From contig NZ_MAXF01000037.1 of the NCBI RefSeq assembly GCF_001704635.1, positions 1 to 55,344 of the forward strand: 55,344 nt of DNA, read 5' to 3'. The notes beneath the pieces are model-generated. The model saw only the letters and a program-made list of their open reading frames with translations. It searched no databases and had not been told where the DNA came from. The DNA comes from Streptomyces sparsogenes (GTDB lineage Bacteria > Actinomycetota > Actinomycetes > Streptomycetales > Streptomycetaceae). Positions 1 through 8,521 of the stretch are shown here, one piece after another. Both the position numbers and the translations under genes were made by a program. The first letter of the stretch is position 1; each line of letters starts with the position of its first letter.

Positions 1-33
1 CACCACAAAGTCCCATACTCACCACAAAGTCCC
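1..33. repeat. Direct repeat pair at the left edge
   Basis: The 14-mer CACCACAAAGTCCC occurs at 1-14 and again at 20-33, a 19-bp period. The first copy touches the window edge, so a longer tandem array could continue outside. It lies just downstream of the aldo/keto reductase stop on the minus strand. Confidence 0.7.
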
Positions 34-44
34 TGGCCTTGGGG

Positions 45-1097
45 CTAGGCCTCCCGGGCCACGGAGGTGAGGGACATATCCGAGTAGCGCTCGCCCGCCA
101 CCTGGCCGGCGATCGGCTCCAGCAGCGCCAGCTCCCCGGGGGTCAGCGTGATCCGGGTGGCGGCGGCGTTCTCGAGGAGGCGGGCGCGCCTGCGGGTGCC
201 GGGGATCGGTACGACGGTCAGGCCGTGCACCTGGGACCGCTGGTGCAACCAGGCCAGGGCGATCTGCGCCGTGGTGGCGCCTCGGTCGGCGGCGATCTGG
301 TGGAGGGGCGCCAGGAGAGCGGCGTTCGCCTTGGCGTTGTCCCCGGTGAAGCGCGGCAGCAACTGCCGGAAGTCGCCGCCGGAGAGTTCCTTGCCCGCGT
401 CGGTGAAGGCACCGGTCAGAAAGCCCCGCCCGAGCGGCGAGTACGGCACGAAGGCGACCCCGAGATCGGCGGCCGCGCCCACCGCGCTGCGCTCGACGTC
501 CCGGCTGAAGACCGACCACTCCGTCTGGAGGGCGGCGATCGGGTGCACGGCGTGCGCCTCGCGCAGCTCGGCGCCGGTGACCTCGCTCAGGCCCAGGTGC
601 TTGACCTTGCCTTCCCCCACCAGTTCCGCCATGGCGCCGACGGACTCGGCGAGCGGGACGTCGGGGTTGCGGCGGTGCATGTAGTAGAGGTCGATGACCT
701 CGACGTCCAGGCGGCGCAGGCTCGCCTCGACGGCCTTCTTGATGTACGCGGGGTCGTTGCGGATGGCCCGGTAGCCCGGGTCGTCGGACCGGTACTCGAA
801 GCCGAACTTGGTGGCCAGGGTGATCTCGTCGCGGTGCGCGGCCACGAACGGCGCCAGGAACTCCTCGTTGGCGCCACCGCCGTACATGTCGGCGGTGTCG
901 ATGAGGGTGACACCCGCCTCGACGGTGGCCTCCAGGGTGTCGCGGGCCGCCGCGTCGTCCGTCTCCCCGTAGGCCGCGCTGATGCCCATGGCGCCGAAGC
1001 CCTGGACGCCGACGACGGGGCCGCCGGTGCCCAGCTCGACCTTGCGGATCTGTTCCATGGTCTCGCTGGTGCTGCTGGCGTTGCTGATGCTGCTCAT
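45..1097 (-). CDS. Aldo/keto reductase
   Basis: Predicted cytosolic NADPH-dependent oxidoreductase of the aldo/keto reductase superfamily, about 350 residues, the normal length for the YakC/AKR13-like group. The catalytic tetrad is visible: Asp and Tyr in DTADMYGGG (near residues 67-72), Lys in LATKFGF (near 97) and His in YYMHRRNP (near 142). A C-terminal VPIPGTRR segment fits the NADP phosphate-binding site. The ATG at 1097 follows the MerR gene stop by 8 bases; a shorter start at 1058 (MEQIRKVE) is possible because the first 13 residues are Ser/Asn-rich and unlike the family. It is cotranscribed with the upstream MerR regulator, which probably controls it. The substrate cannot be inferred. 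Confidence 0.9.
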   Translation of the reverse strand: MSSISNASSTSETMEQIRKVELGTGGPVVGVQGFGAMGISAAYGETDDAAARDTLEATVEAGVTLIDTADMYGGGANEEFLAPFVAAHRDEITLATKFGFEYRSDDPGYRAIRNDPAYIKKAVEASLRRLDVEVIDLYYMHRRNPDVPLAESVGAMAELVGEGKVKHLGLSEVTGAELREAHAVHPIAALQTEWSVFSRDVERSAVGAAADLGVAFVPYSPLGRGFLTGAFTDAGKELSGGDFRQLLPRFTGDNAKANAALLAPLHQIAADRGATTAQIALAWLHQRSQVHGLTVVPIPGTRRRARLLENAAATRITLTPGELALLEPIAGQVAGERYSDMSLTSVAREA

Positions 1098-1105
1098 GAT
1101 GGCGC

Positions 1106-1570
1106 TCAGGCCCTTTCCGACGCCCCTTGGGCGCCCCCGTAAAAGTCGATCTTGGATTCGAGTACGAAGAGGGTGTCCTGCAACTCCGCGATACGCGCGA
1201 TCACCTCGCGCCGGGTCTGCCGCAGGATCTCCCGCCGTTCGGCGAAGGTGGCCTCGCCCTGGCGGACCAGCTCCGCGAAGCGGACCATGTCGGCGACCGG
1301 CATCCCGGTCATCCGCAGTCTGGTCACGAAGGCGAGCCAGTCCAGGTCCCTGTTGTCGAAGAGGCGCTGGCCGGTGGGCGACCGCCGCACCTGCGGCATC
1401 AGCCCGATCTGCTCGTACCAGCGCAGGGTGGGCGCGCTGAGCCCCGTGTACTCCGCGACCTCCCGGATCGTGTAGCGATCCTGGCCGTCGGGGCGCGGAT
1501 GCGCCGAGCCCACGGACACGCAGACGTCCACGGGCGGGGATGTCACGGGGCTGCTGTCGATCACCGTCAT
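1106..1570 (-). CDS. MerR family transcriptional regulator
   Basis: DNA-binding regulator with an N-terminal MerR winged helix (YTIREVAEYTGLSAPTLRWY, then GLMPQ.RR..GQR) after an unconserved leader of about 35 residues, followed by the long dimerisation helix (QTRREVIARIAELQDTL). About 154 residues. It has no C-terminal effector domain and no obvious Cys metal site, so it resembles the small-molecule or stress-responsive members often placed before aldo/keto reductases. I chose ATG 1570 because a MerR-type promoter has its -10 box at 1578-1583, which would make the mRNA leaderless or nearly so; a GTG at 1579 would lie inside the -10. It is first in a two-gene operon with the aldo/keto reductase and probably autoregulated. 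Confidence 0.88.
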   Translation of the reverse strand: MTVIDSSPVTSPPVDVCVSVGSAHPRPDGQDRYTIREVAEYTGLSAPTLRWYEQIGLMPQVRRSPTGQRLFDNRDLDWLAFVTRLRMTGMPVADMVRFAELVRQGEATFAERREILRQTRREVIARIAELQDTLFVLESKIDFYGGAQGASERA

Positions 1571-1577
1571 GCCGAAC

Positions 1578-1608
1578 ACGCTAGGACCTTCAAGTGCGCT
1601 TGAAGCAA
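1578..1608 (-). promoter_or_regulatory. MerR-type promoter with dyad operator
   Basis: On the minus strand TTGCTT (1608-1603) and TAGCGT (1583-1578) are separated by 19 bp, the overlong spacer typical of MerR-activated promoters. The spacer region holds the perfect dyad CTTCAAG-TGCG-CTTGAAG (1588-1605). It sits directly upstream of the MerR/aldo-keto reductase operon. Confidence 0.75.
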
Positions 1609-1738
1609 GAGGCTTCGCCCGATCCCGCGTCCGTACCCGCGCCGCAGGTGGCGCTCGAGGCGGATACGGCGGGTGCTAGCGTGAACCGGAACCGGCCGGT
1701 CCGCCGGCGATCCGCGTCCTGACGGGGGACCCTCCACC

Positions 1739-2284
1739 ATGCACCGCCTCCCTCGCGCCGCCGCGTTCGGCGCGCTCGCCGCCTCCACCCTCCTCGCCCT
1801 GTCCGCCTGCTCCGGCGGCGGATCGGACGACGCGTCGTCCGCCGACCACGGGAAGGACGGAAAGGCGGGGAAGGACACGACGGCGAGCGCGAGCAGCAGC
1901 GGCTCGCCGGGCAAGAAGGCCACCTCCTCGCCGTCCGCGAAGGGGAGCGGCCAGGCCGGCGGGTCGGGCCCCGCCCAGCCCGTCACGTCCAAGGCCGAGG
2001 TCAGCATCAAGTCGTGCCAGCTGCGCGACGCGTCCAAGCTGTTCGCGATCGTCCAGCTCGACAACGTGCACGGCGCGGCGGACTACGCCTACTCCGTCAA
2101 GGTCCGCTTCGTGAACTCCGCGCACCCCGACCAGGCGGTCTACGCGAGCTTCTCCGACCTCCCCGTCCAGGCCGGGGCCATGAAGAGCAGCCTCGCGTCC
2201 GCCGCCTGGAAGGGCGACGCCGCCGCGATGCCGCAGACCTGCCAGATCGCCAAGGCGACCAAGGTGAAGTGGACCGCTCCCTGA
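1739..2284 (+). CDS. Putative secreted lipoprotein
   Basis: Protein of 181 residues with an N-terminal signal peptide and a lipobox: basic start MHRLPR, hydrophobic stretch, then LSAC with the lipidated Cys near residue 23. A Ser/Gly/Lys/Asp-rich linker of about 55 residues follows. The C-terminal domain (from about 85) reads VSIKSCQLRD and later YAYSVKVRFVNS, a pattern of beta strands seen in small extracellular Ig-like or FxLD-type actinobacterial domains, with two Cys that could form a disulfide. Function is unknown. The gene is divergent from the MerR operon and convergent with the kinase at 2336. Confidence 0.75.
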   Translation: MHRLPRAAAFGALAASTLLALSACSGGGSDDASSADHGKDGKAGKDTTASASSSGSPGKKATSSPSAKGSGQAGGSGPAQPVTSKAEVSIKSCQLRDASKLFAIVQLDNVHGAADYAYSVKVRFVNSAHPDQAVYASFSDLPVQAGAMKSSLASAAWKGDAAAMPQTCQIAKATKVKWTAP

Positions 2285-2335
2285 CCCCAGCCGAGCAAGC
2301 GCCGGCGGCGTCTTCCACCACGCGCCAACGGCTCG

Positions 2336-3925
2336 CTAACCCCCCAGAAACACCAACGACAGGCTGTTGATCGCCACCCCGGCTATCGCCCTGCCCCGGC
2401 CCTGCGGCCTGGGCTGTTGCAGGCTTTGCGCCCCGTAGCAGATGCCCACCACGGCGGCGGGCAGCCCCCAGAACGCCCGGAAATACGTCTCCGCGTGCCC
2501 CGGCAGGTCCACGGCTGCCGTCGCCACAGCACCGGTGATCAAGGTCAGCGGCACCACGGCCAGGCCCGTCACCAGGGAGCAACGGGCCGCCTCCAGCCCG
2601 TCGGGTCCCCCTCGTACGGCCACGAAACCCAGCAGCAGCTCCGCGATGAGGAAGAGCGCGAACGGCACTGGAAAGCTGTGGAACACCTTTGCCACGAGGA
2701 GGAATGCCAGCGGCAGGGCGCCCATTGCCGTGAGCAGCCGGTACGGAGAGTCGAGCTGCCGGACGCGCCTGCGAGCGGGCGCGGGGGCGAAGGCGGCCGG
2801 GGCGGCCGGGGCGGCCGGAAAGGAACTGGCGGACTGGGCGTACGGGGGTGCGGGCGCAGGGGTGAAGGCGGCCGGGGCGGACGGAGTCGGCGGAGCGAGC
2901 GGGCCGGGCGGCGTCGCGGCGACCCAGGCGGGCTGAGTCGGCGGGGCAGGCGGGCCGGGCGGTGTCGCGGCGGGCCGGGCCGGCTGGGTGGACGCGGCGT
3001 GCCACGGGGAAACCGGGGGCGCCGGAGGCACCGCCGACGCGGGCAGGGTGGCCTGGTGTGGTGGCGGCCCCGCTGTCCCCGTACGGGCCGCCTCGACCCG
3101 CTCCCGCATCACCCCCGCGTCGGCGTACCGCTCCCCCGGGGTCTTCGCCAGCGCGCGCGTCACCAGCTCCTGCACCGCAGGGGAGACATGCACCCCGGTC
3201 TCGGCCAGCGCGGGCGGCTCCGCGTAGACGTGCTTGAAGAGCAGCGTGGGCACCGAGTCGTCCTCGAAGGGCAGTCGGCCGCTGAGGAGTTGGTACAGCA
3301 TCACCCCGACCGCGTACAGGTCCGTCCGGCCGTCAACCTCCCCGCCCGTCGCCTGCTCCGGGGCCATGTACGGCGCGCTCCCCAGCACCGTCCCCGTACC
3401 CGTCAGCGCGCTCTCCGCGCTCTGCACCGCCCGGGCGATGCCGAAGTCCATGACCTTGACCCGGCCATCCGCCGTCAGCATCACGTTCGCGGGCTTGATG
3501 TCACGGTGCACGATGCCCAGGGCGTGACTGGCCTCCAGGCCCGACAGCACATCGCCGGTGATCCGCAGCGCCTCGTCCACGCCCACGGGTCCGCGCTCCA
3601 CCCGCTCCCGCAGGGACTGGCCGCCCACGAACTCCATGACGAGGTACGGCATCGGCTCCCCGGCGCCACCGGGGTCCGGCTCCTCGCCGATGTCATGGAC
3701 GCCCACCACGTTGGGGTGCGCCAGCTTGGCCGCGAGCTGCGCCTCCCGCCTGAACCGCTGCCGGAAGGACGGATCGCGCCCCAGCTCGCCATGCATGACC
3801 TTGACCGCGACGACGCGGTCGAGGCCGGTGTCATGCGCCCGGTAGACGGCCGCCATGCCGCCCTGACCGAGCTGTTCCCGTACGACATAACGTCCGGACG
3901 CCAACTCCGCACCCGGTCCCAGCAC
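2336..3925 (-). CDS. Membrane-anchored Ser/Thr protein kinase
   Basis: Hanks-type (PknB-like) kinase of about 529 residues. Visible motifs: Gly loop GQGGMAAVY, Lys in VVAVKVMHGEL, catalytic HRDIKPANVML, DFGIA, and activation segment ending in GSAPYMAPEQ. After the kinase domain (about 10-270) comes a Pro/Ala-rich linker with repeated TPPGP.APPTQ-like stretches, then a C-terminal region with about four hydrophobic segments (for example LPLAFLLVAKVF and VVPLTLITGAVAT). It has no PASTA or extracellular sensor domain. It is a tandem paralogue of the kinase at 4025-5521; their kinase domains are near identical in many stretches, so this is a local duplication. GTG 3925 has a GGGGGAG ribosome site 8 bases upstream; TTG 3931 is the aligned alternative. 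Confidence 0.9.
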   Translation of the reverse strand: MLGPGAELASGRYVVREQLGQGGMAAVYRAHDTGLDRVVAVKVMHGELGRDPSFRQRFRREAQLAAKLAHPNVVGVHDIGEEPDPGGAGEPMPYLVMEFVGGQSLRERVERGPVGVDEALRITGDVLSGLEASHALGIVHRDIKPANVMLTADGRVKVMDFGIARAVQSAESALTGTGTVLGSAPYMAPEQATGGEVDGRTDLYAVGVMLYQLLSGRLPFEDDSVPTLLFKHVYAEPPALAETGVHVSPAVQELVTRALAKTPGERYADAGVMRERVEAARTGTAGPPPHQATLPASAVPPAPPVSPWHAASTQPARPAATPPGPPAPPTQPAWVAATPPGPLAPPTPSAPAAFTPAPAPPYAQSASSFPAAPAAPAAFAPAPARRRVRQLDSPYRLLTAMGALPLAFLLVAKVFHSFPVPFALFLIAELLLGFVAVRGGPDGLEAARCSLVTGLAVVPLTLITGAVATAAVDLPGHAETYFRAFWGLPAAVVGICYGAQSLQQPRPQGRGRAIAGVAINSLSLVFLGG

Positions 3926-4024
3926 CGCCAAGGCTCCCCCGATCCGCCAACACGCCTCGCGCAAACCGCCTGCCGATCATACGAGTTGGTGGGCGCGGCG
4001 CCGGTCAGCGACTGGAGGCGTGCG

Positions 4025-5521
4025 TCACAAGCTGAAGATCCCGACGAAGCACCCCACGAGCACCCCGGCGTTGATCATCGCCCCGGCCACGACGGCGCCA
4101 CCGCGTGGTTTCTCGGGCTGCATCAGGATCCGTATCACATAGCAGAAGCCGACCACGGCCACGGGCAGGGGCATCAGCGGGGGCAGATACGCCTCCTCGT
4201 TCCCCGGCAGGTCCGTCGCGGCGGCGATCGCCCAGGCGGCCCCGAGCAACACCGGCACGGCGACCAGCCCCGTCACCAGGGAGGCTCTGATCAAGCCCGG
4301 CCCGCTGGGCCAGCGTACGGCCGGCACACCCAGCCACGGCAGCGCGCCGACACCGACCAGGACGAAGACCGCCACTCCCGCGCGCAGCTCGAGGGCCGTG
4401 AGGAAGAGCGCGGGCGGCAGGACGCCCAGCGCCGCCAACAGCCAGTACGGATGGCGGTGCGGCCGGGCGGATGCGGGGGCGAGGACCGTTGGGACCTGAA
4501 GGGTCCGGCCGGGCGGGGCGTACGAGTCCCGCGTCGCCGGTTGTGTGCGCGCCGTGGAACGCGCCAGCGCGTGCGGCGCGGGCGCCCTTACGGGCCGTGC
4601 CGGGCCTGCCGCCCCCGCCTGTTCCGGCTGGGCCGCTGGCCCTGCCTGGCCCCGTGGTCCCGGCCGTCCCGCGCGGACCGCCTCGACCTCCGCCCGCATC
4701 GCCCCCGCGTCGGCGTACCGCGCAGCCGGGTCCTTGGCCAATGCGCGCGTCACCAGCTCCTGCACCGCCGGTGGGACATCCACCCCCACCTCGGCCAGCG
4801 CGGGCGGCGCCACGTGCACGTGCTTGTAGAGCAGCGCGGGCACCGAGTCGTCTGCGAACGGAAGCCGACCGCTGAGGAGTTGGAACAGCATCACCCCGAC
4901 CGCGTACAGGTCCGTCCGGCCGTCGACCTCCCCGCCCGTCGCCTGCTCCGGGGCCATGTACGGCGCGCTGCCCAGCACCGTCCCCGTCCCCGTCAGCGCG
5001 CTCTCCGCGCTCTGCACCGCCCGGGCGATACCGAAGTCCATCACCTTGACCCCGCCGTCCGGCGTCAGCATCACGTTCGCGGGCTTGATGTCGCGGTGCA
5101 CGATGCCCCGCGCGTGGCTGGCCTCAAGGCCCGCCAGCACATCGGCGACGATCCGCAGCGCCTCCTCCACACCCACCGGCCCGCGCCCCAGCCGGTCCCT
5201 CAGGGACTCGCCCTCGACGAACTCCATGACCAGATACGGCATGGGCTCCCCCGCGCCCCCGGGGTCCGGCTCCTCGCCGATGTCGTGGACGGCCACCACA
5301 TGGGCGTGCGCCAGTCTCGCCGCGAGCTGCGCTTCGCGCTTGAACCGCCGCCGGAACGACGGATCCCGCCCCAGCTCCCCATGCATGACCTTGACCGCGA
5401 CCACGCGGTCCAAGGCCGTGTCGTGTGCCCGGTAGACGGCCGCCATGCCGCCCCGGCCCAGCTCCTCCCGCACGACATAACGTCCGGACGCCAACTCCGC
5501 GCCCCGGCCAAGCGTTGACAA
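4025..5521 (-). CDS. Membrane-anchored Ser/Thr protein kinase (tandem paralogue)
   Basis: Hanks-type kinase of about 498 residues, with Gly loop GRGGMAAVY, VVAVKVMHGEL, HRDIKPANVML, DFGIARAVQ and APYMAPEQ. A short Pro/Ala/Arg linker follows, then four hydrophobic segments near the C-terminus (such as VPVLLGAAWAIAAATDL and VAGAMINAGVLVGCFVG). It starts at TTG 5521, with the GGGGGAG site just upstream and alignment to the neighbouring paralogue supporting the choice. It begins 30 bases after the DUF397 gene, and the second kinase follows after 99 bases, so XRE-DUF397-kinase-kinase may form one transcription unit. The hydrophobic tails resemble DUF4190-type membrane domains, but this is inferred from composition only. 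Confidence 0.9.
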   Translation of the reverse strand: MSTLGRGAELASGRYVVREELGRGGMAAVYRAHDTALDRVVAVKVMHGELGRDPSFRRRFKREAQLAARLAHAHVVAVHDIGEEPDPGGAGEPMPYLVMEFVEGESLRDRLGRGPVGVEEALRIVADVLAGLEASHARGIVHRDIKPANVMLTPDGGVKVMDFGIARAVQSAESALTGTGTVLGSAPYMAPEQATGGEVDGRTDLYAVGVMLFQLLSGRLPFADDSVPALLYKHVHVAPPALAEVGVDVPPAVQELVTRALAKDPAARYADAGAMRAEVEAVRAGRPGPRGQAGPAAQPEQAGAAGPARPVRAPAPHALARSTARTQPATRDSYAPPGRTLQVPTVLAPASARPHRHPYWLLAALGVLPPALFLTALELRAGVAVFVLVGVGALPWLGVPAVRWPSGPGLIRASLVTGLVAVPVLLGAAWAIAAATDLPGNEEAYLPPLMPLPVAVVGFCYVIRILMQPEKPRGGAVVAGAMINAGVLVGCFVGIFSL

Positions 5522-5551
5522 GGCTCCCCCGATCAGCCAAGTGCGCGTCGC

Positions 5552-5737
5552 TCAGCGACGGCCCGCGTAGGTGACGAAGGCCGTCCAGGCGGCGGGGGTG
5601 ACGGTGAGTTGGGGGCCGTGGGGGTGCTTGGAGTCTCGAATGCGGATGCTGCTCTTGATCCAGGCGACCTCGACGCACTCGGGGCCGTCGTTGGTGCTGT
5701 AGCTGCTCTTCGTCCACTCGGAGGGCTTAAGGGTCAT
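5552..5737 (-). CDS. DUF397 domain protein
   Basis: Small cytosolic protein of 61 residues, the usual length for DUF397. It shows the family pattern: W.KSSYS....ECVEVAW near the N-terminus, then VRDSK-like IRIRDSKHPHGPQL and a final W..F. Its start overlaps the stop of the upstream XRE/DUF5753 gene by 4 bases (ATGA), the normal actinomycete arrangement in which the two are thought to act as a pair. Some such pairs have been described as toxin-antitoxin-like or as developmental regulators (BldB/WhiJ-like families). Biochemical activity is unknown. Confidence 0.9.
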   Translation of the reverse strand: MTLKPSEWTKSSYSTNDGPECVEVAWIKSSIRIRDSKHPHGPQLTVTPAAWTAFVTYAGRR

Positions 5738-6552
5738 GTCTCTCCCCGTAGTTTCTCGATGAAGGCCAACGACTCCCGTGGCCTGAGAGCCTGCGCTCGG
5801 ATCATGCCATAGCGCATCTCAAGGACCTGGACCTCTTTGGGATCGGAGATCAGACGGCTGGTGAGCTGAACTTCGTTGTGCCCAACCGTCGTACCGTCCC
5901 TGAGCTTGAGCACTTGGAGGGAGCCACCGAGCCCTGCGTGGTCCTCGCACTCAGTGGGCATCACCTGGATTTCGACGTTTCGCAACTTCCCAAGTTCAAG
6001 CAGATGTTCGAGCTGGTGCCGCCACACCATTCTGCCCCCGATCGGACGCCGCAGCACCGCCTCTTCCTGGACGAAGGTCAGCAGTGGCGCATGCGGCTCA
6101 TCGAAAATCATCTGCCGTGCCATACGCGCGGACACCAGGCGCTCGAACTCGTCCTGGCTGTACGACGGACGCCGCTGGCCGAACAGTGCGCGAGCGTAGT
6201 CCTCCGTCTGCAGCAGGCCGTGCACAACGGTGTTGCCGTAGGCGCCCAGCTCGACCGTCTCCCTCTCCAGCTTCGCCAGATCCCGCACCTTCTTCGGATA
6301 CCGCGCCTCCGCGACGTCCTTCTTCATCGCCGAGATCTTGCCGTCCGCCCCCAGAACCTCATCCGCCTTGTCCAGGAACTCCGGCCGAGGGATCCGCCGC
6401 GCCCGCTCGACGGCCGAAACCATCTCCTCCCCGTATCCGATCGCCGCCCCGAACTCCGCCTGCTTCAGCCCCGCCGCCTCGCGCCACAGTTTGATCTGGC
6501 GGCCGACCGCCCTCATCACCGCGCCGCTGTCGTCATCCCACTCCTGGTCCAT
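5734..6552 (-). CDS. XRE-family regulator with DUF5753 domain
   Basis: DNA-binding protein of 272 residues. The N-terminal helix-turn-helix is at about 10-65 (VGRQIKLWREAAGLKQAEFG, then SAVERARRIP). The rest is a DUF5753 ligand- or partner-binding region, recognisable from VHGLLQTEDYARALF, R..RQ.IF, ALLRRP-like VLRRPIGG, VEIQVMP and the late F-x-Y-like element. ATG 6552 is preferred over upstream ATGs because GGAGGTGGGGC lies just before it. It overlaps DUF397 by 4 bases. The divergent HATPase gene at 6694 is its customary neighbour in WhiJ-like loci, suggesting a small signalling module. Confidence 0.9.
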   Translation of the reverse strand: MDQEWDDDSGAVMRAVGRQIKLWREAAGLKQAEFGAAIGYGEEMVSAVERARRIPRPEFLDKADEVLGADGKISAMKKDVAEARYPKKVRDLAKLERETVELGAYGNTVVHGLLQTEDYARALFGQRRPSYSQDEFERLVSARMARQMIFDEPHAPLLTFVQEEAVLRRPIGGRMVWRHQLEHLLELGKLRNVEIQVMPTECEDHAGLGGSLQVLKLRDGTTVGHNEVQLTSRLISDPKEVQVLEMRYGMIRAQALRPRESLAFIEKLRGET

Positions 6553-6693
6553 GCCCCACCTCCGAGGTCCGGCTGTGATCAACGCATCCGCCCGGAGCGC
6601 GTCACGGCGTACGGACCGGACAGGCGCCGGACCGCAGCCGAAACACCGCCGGACGGTCACCGTCCGTATCGGCGTCGCTACTTTTCAGCCTAG

Positions 6694-7167
6694 ATGCGCG
6701 CGGCCACTCTGAGTGACGTGAGCCAACAAATCACCCGAACAGACAGTTCCGTTTCCGCGCCGCCGCCCACCACCCGCCACTTCACCGTCCTGCTCTCCGC
6801 CACCCGCAAGGGCGCCCGCCTGGCCCGGCTCCTCGCCACCGAACGGCTCCGCGCCTGGGGTCTGCCCCACGACACGGCAGCGCTCGTCATCGCCGAACTG
6901 GCCGCGAACGCCGCGCTGCACGGCCGCGTGCCGGGGCGGAACTTCCGCATCACGCTGGTCGTCACGGCCAACGGCCCGACCGCGACGCTGCGCATCGAGG
7001 TACGGGACCCGCGTACGGAACGGCTGCCGACCGTCCGCCGACGCGGGGAGACCAATGGCGAGTCGGGGCATGGGCTGCTGCTCGTCGAGCAGTTGGCGGA
7101 CCGCTGGGGCGTCGTCCCCGAGCTGATCTGCAAGACGGTGTGGGCCGAGCTGACTCTGCCCCTCTGA
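6694..7167 (+). CDS. ATP-binding anti-sigma-like protein (HATPase_c)
   Basis: Protein of 157 residues with a single GHKL ATPase domain, as in RsbW/SpoIIAB-type anti-sigma kinases. N-box IAELAANAALHGR (about 68-80), G1-like IEVRDPR, and G2 GESGHGLLLVEQLADRWGV are visible. Streptomyces has dozens of such proteins; many pair with XRE/DUF397 genes, as here with the divergent pair at 5552-6552. The partner protein is unknown. A downstream start at GTG 6718 is possible. It probably acts in the cytosol by binding or phosphorylating an anti-anti-sigma or sigma-like partner, which is an inference from family. Confidence 0.85.
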   Translation: MRAATLSDVSQQITRTDSSVSAPPPTTRHFTVLLSATRKGARLARLLATERLRAWGLPHDTAALVIAELAANAALHGRVPGRNFRITLVVTANGPTATLRIEVRDPRTERLPTVRRRGETNGESGHGLLLVEQLADRWGVVPELICKTVWAELTLPL

Positions 7168-7344
7168 GCCCTCCGAACCCCCGCCCCACCGCAGGCCGGA
7201 AATGCTGGCTCTGGTGGCTCGCGCGCTGGCGCGACGGGCCATCAAAGACAAAGAACCCTGGTAAAGAACCCACCCAACCCAACCAAACCCCACACCGTCA
7301 CCCAGATAGGTGAATCCGCCCAACTCGGCTGGCGCGGACGCGGA

Positions 7345-8502
7345 TTGGCGAGGCAGGCTCGGTCTTGGCAACCCCCAGACATGCGACGGCCCCCGGCCGG
7401 GAGTGGCTTCCCGATCGAGGGCCTGACCACCGAGGAAGAAAAGGCCTTCCTGATGGCTGAGCAGCAGCTTAGCGCGCCGCCGCGCGCCCGTTACCTGGTT
7501 CGTCGATCCACCAGCGGAGTCACCGTCGTGAGTGAATACCAGCCTGCCCAGTACACGATCATCGGCCACCACCTCTCCCAGCACCACGACCTCTCCCTGA
7601 CCGCGATCGGCCTCGGCACGCACATCCTGTCGCTGCCCGACGGCTCGCCGGTGGACATCAAGACGCTCGCCGAGAAGTTCCCGGAGGGCCGGGCGAAGAT
7701 CGCCGCCGCGCTGCGGGAGTTGGAGGCGCACGGGTACATCGAGCGGGTCCGGGAGCGGACGCCCCAGGGGCAGTTCATCAGCCGGACGTTCGCATACAAC
7801 TTCCCCGAGGCCACCCGTGCGCGCCGCGCACGCGAGGCGCAGGCCGGGCGCCTCGCTCCCCTGCGGGCCGTGCCGTCGTCGCAGAAGTCACCGAAGCCGA
7901 AGACCAGCGACTCCCCCTCCAGCACGGCCGCCGCCCCCGCTCCCGACGCCGACGCGGACCCCGACCCCGCTCCGGCCTCTGCCGCTTCTCCTGCGCTCGG
8001 CCCCGCTGCCGCCCCTACCGCTGCTCCGGCCCCTGCTCCGAGCCCCGCCCCTGCCCACCGCCCCGCCGAGCGCCGCGTACCGCCGCCGCCCCTTCCCCGA
8101 CCCACCACACCCGTGCCCGAGCGCATGCGCACCGCCGCCGCGCTGTTGGCCGCCCTGCGCCACGACGACGCCCGGCTGCTTCTCCCCGAGCGCGACGTAC
8201 GCCGCCTCGCCCCGGCCGTGGCTGCCTGGCTGGAGCGTGGGGCCGCCCCCGAAGCCGTACGCCGTGCCCTGGCGGCCGGCCTGCCGCCGGACCTGCGCCA
8301 TCCCACCGCGCTCCTCGCCCACCGCCTCACCGTCCTGCTCCCGCCGCACCTCCCAGCGGACCAGCCGCCCGAGCCCACCCCACGCCCTCCGGTCGTCCCC
8401 CTCCAGAACTGCGACGGCTGCGACCGCGCCTTCCGCGCGCCCCATGCCGGCCTCTGCCGCGACTGCCGACAGGCGAACGAGGCCCCGGCCCTTGCCGCGT
8501 AG
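7345..8502 (+). CDS. Winged-helix DNA-binding protein with Pro/Ala-rich linker
   Basis: Protein of up to 385 residues. Residues about 60-160 form a winged-helix domain (IIGHHLSQHHDLSLTAIGLG, VDIKTLAEKFPEGRAKIAAA, LEAHGYIERVRERTPQGQFI), typical of Streptomyces helix-turn-helix or replication-initiator-like regulators. A Pro/Ala linker (about 190-255) follows, then an all-helical region with LLAALRHDDARLLLPERDVR and the tail NCDGCDRAFRAPHAGLCRDC, a Cys4 zinc-ribbon-like element. The start is uncertain: ATG 7453 (MAEQQL) is likely, since upstream residues look unconserved. The family is common in Streptomyces but without assigned targets. Confidence 0.75.
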   Translation: MARQARSWQPPDMRRPPAGSGFPIEGLTTEEEKAFLMAEQQLSAPPRARYLVRRSTSGVTVVSEYQPAQYTIIGHHLSQHHDLSLTAIGLGTHILSLPDGSPVDIKTLAEKFPEGRAKIAAALRELEAHGYIERVRERTPQGQFISRTFAYNFPEATRARRAREAQAGRLAPLRAVPSSQKSPKPKTSDSPSSTAAAPAPDADADPDPAPASAASPALGPAAAPTAAPAPAPSPAPAHRPAERRVPPPPLPRPTTPVPERMRTAAALLAALRHDDARLLLPERDVRRLAPAVAAWLERGAAPEAVRRALAAGLPPDLRHPTALLAHRLTVLLPPHLPADQPPEPTPRPPVVPLQNCDGCDRAFRAPHAGLCRDCRQANEAPALAA

Positions 8503-8521
8503 ACGGAGACTCCTGCGGCGA

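Noticed and set aside
2417..5518. A 1033-codon open frame on the plus strand
   Set aside because: It is antisense to the two kinase genes, rich in Arg/His/Pro, and has no family motif; high GC makes such frames by chance.
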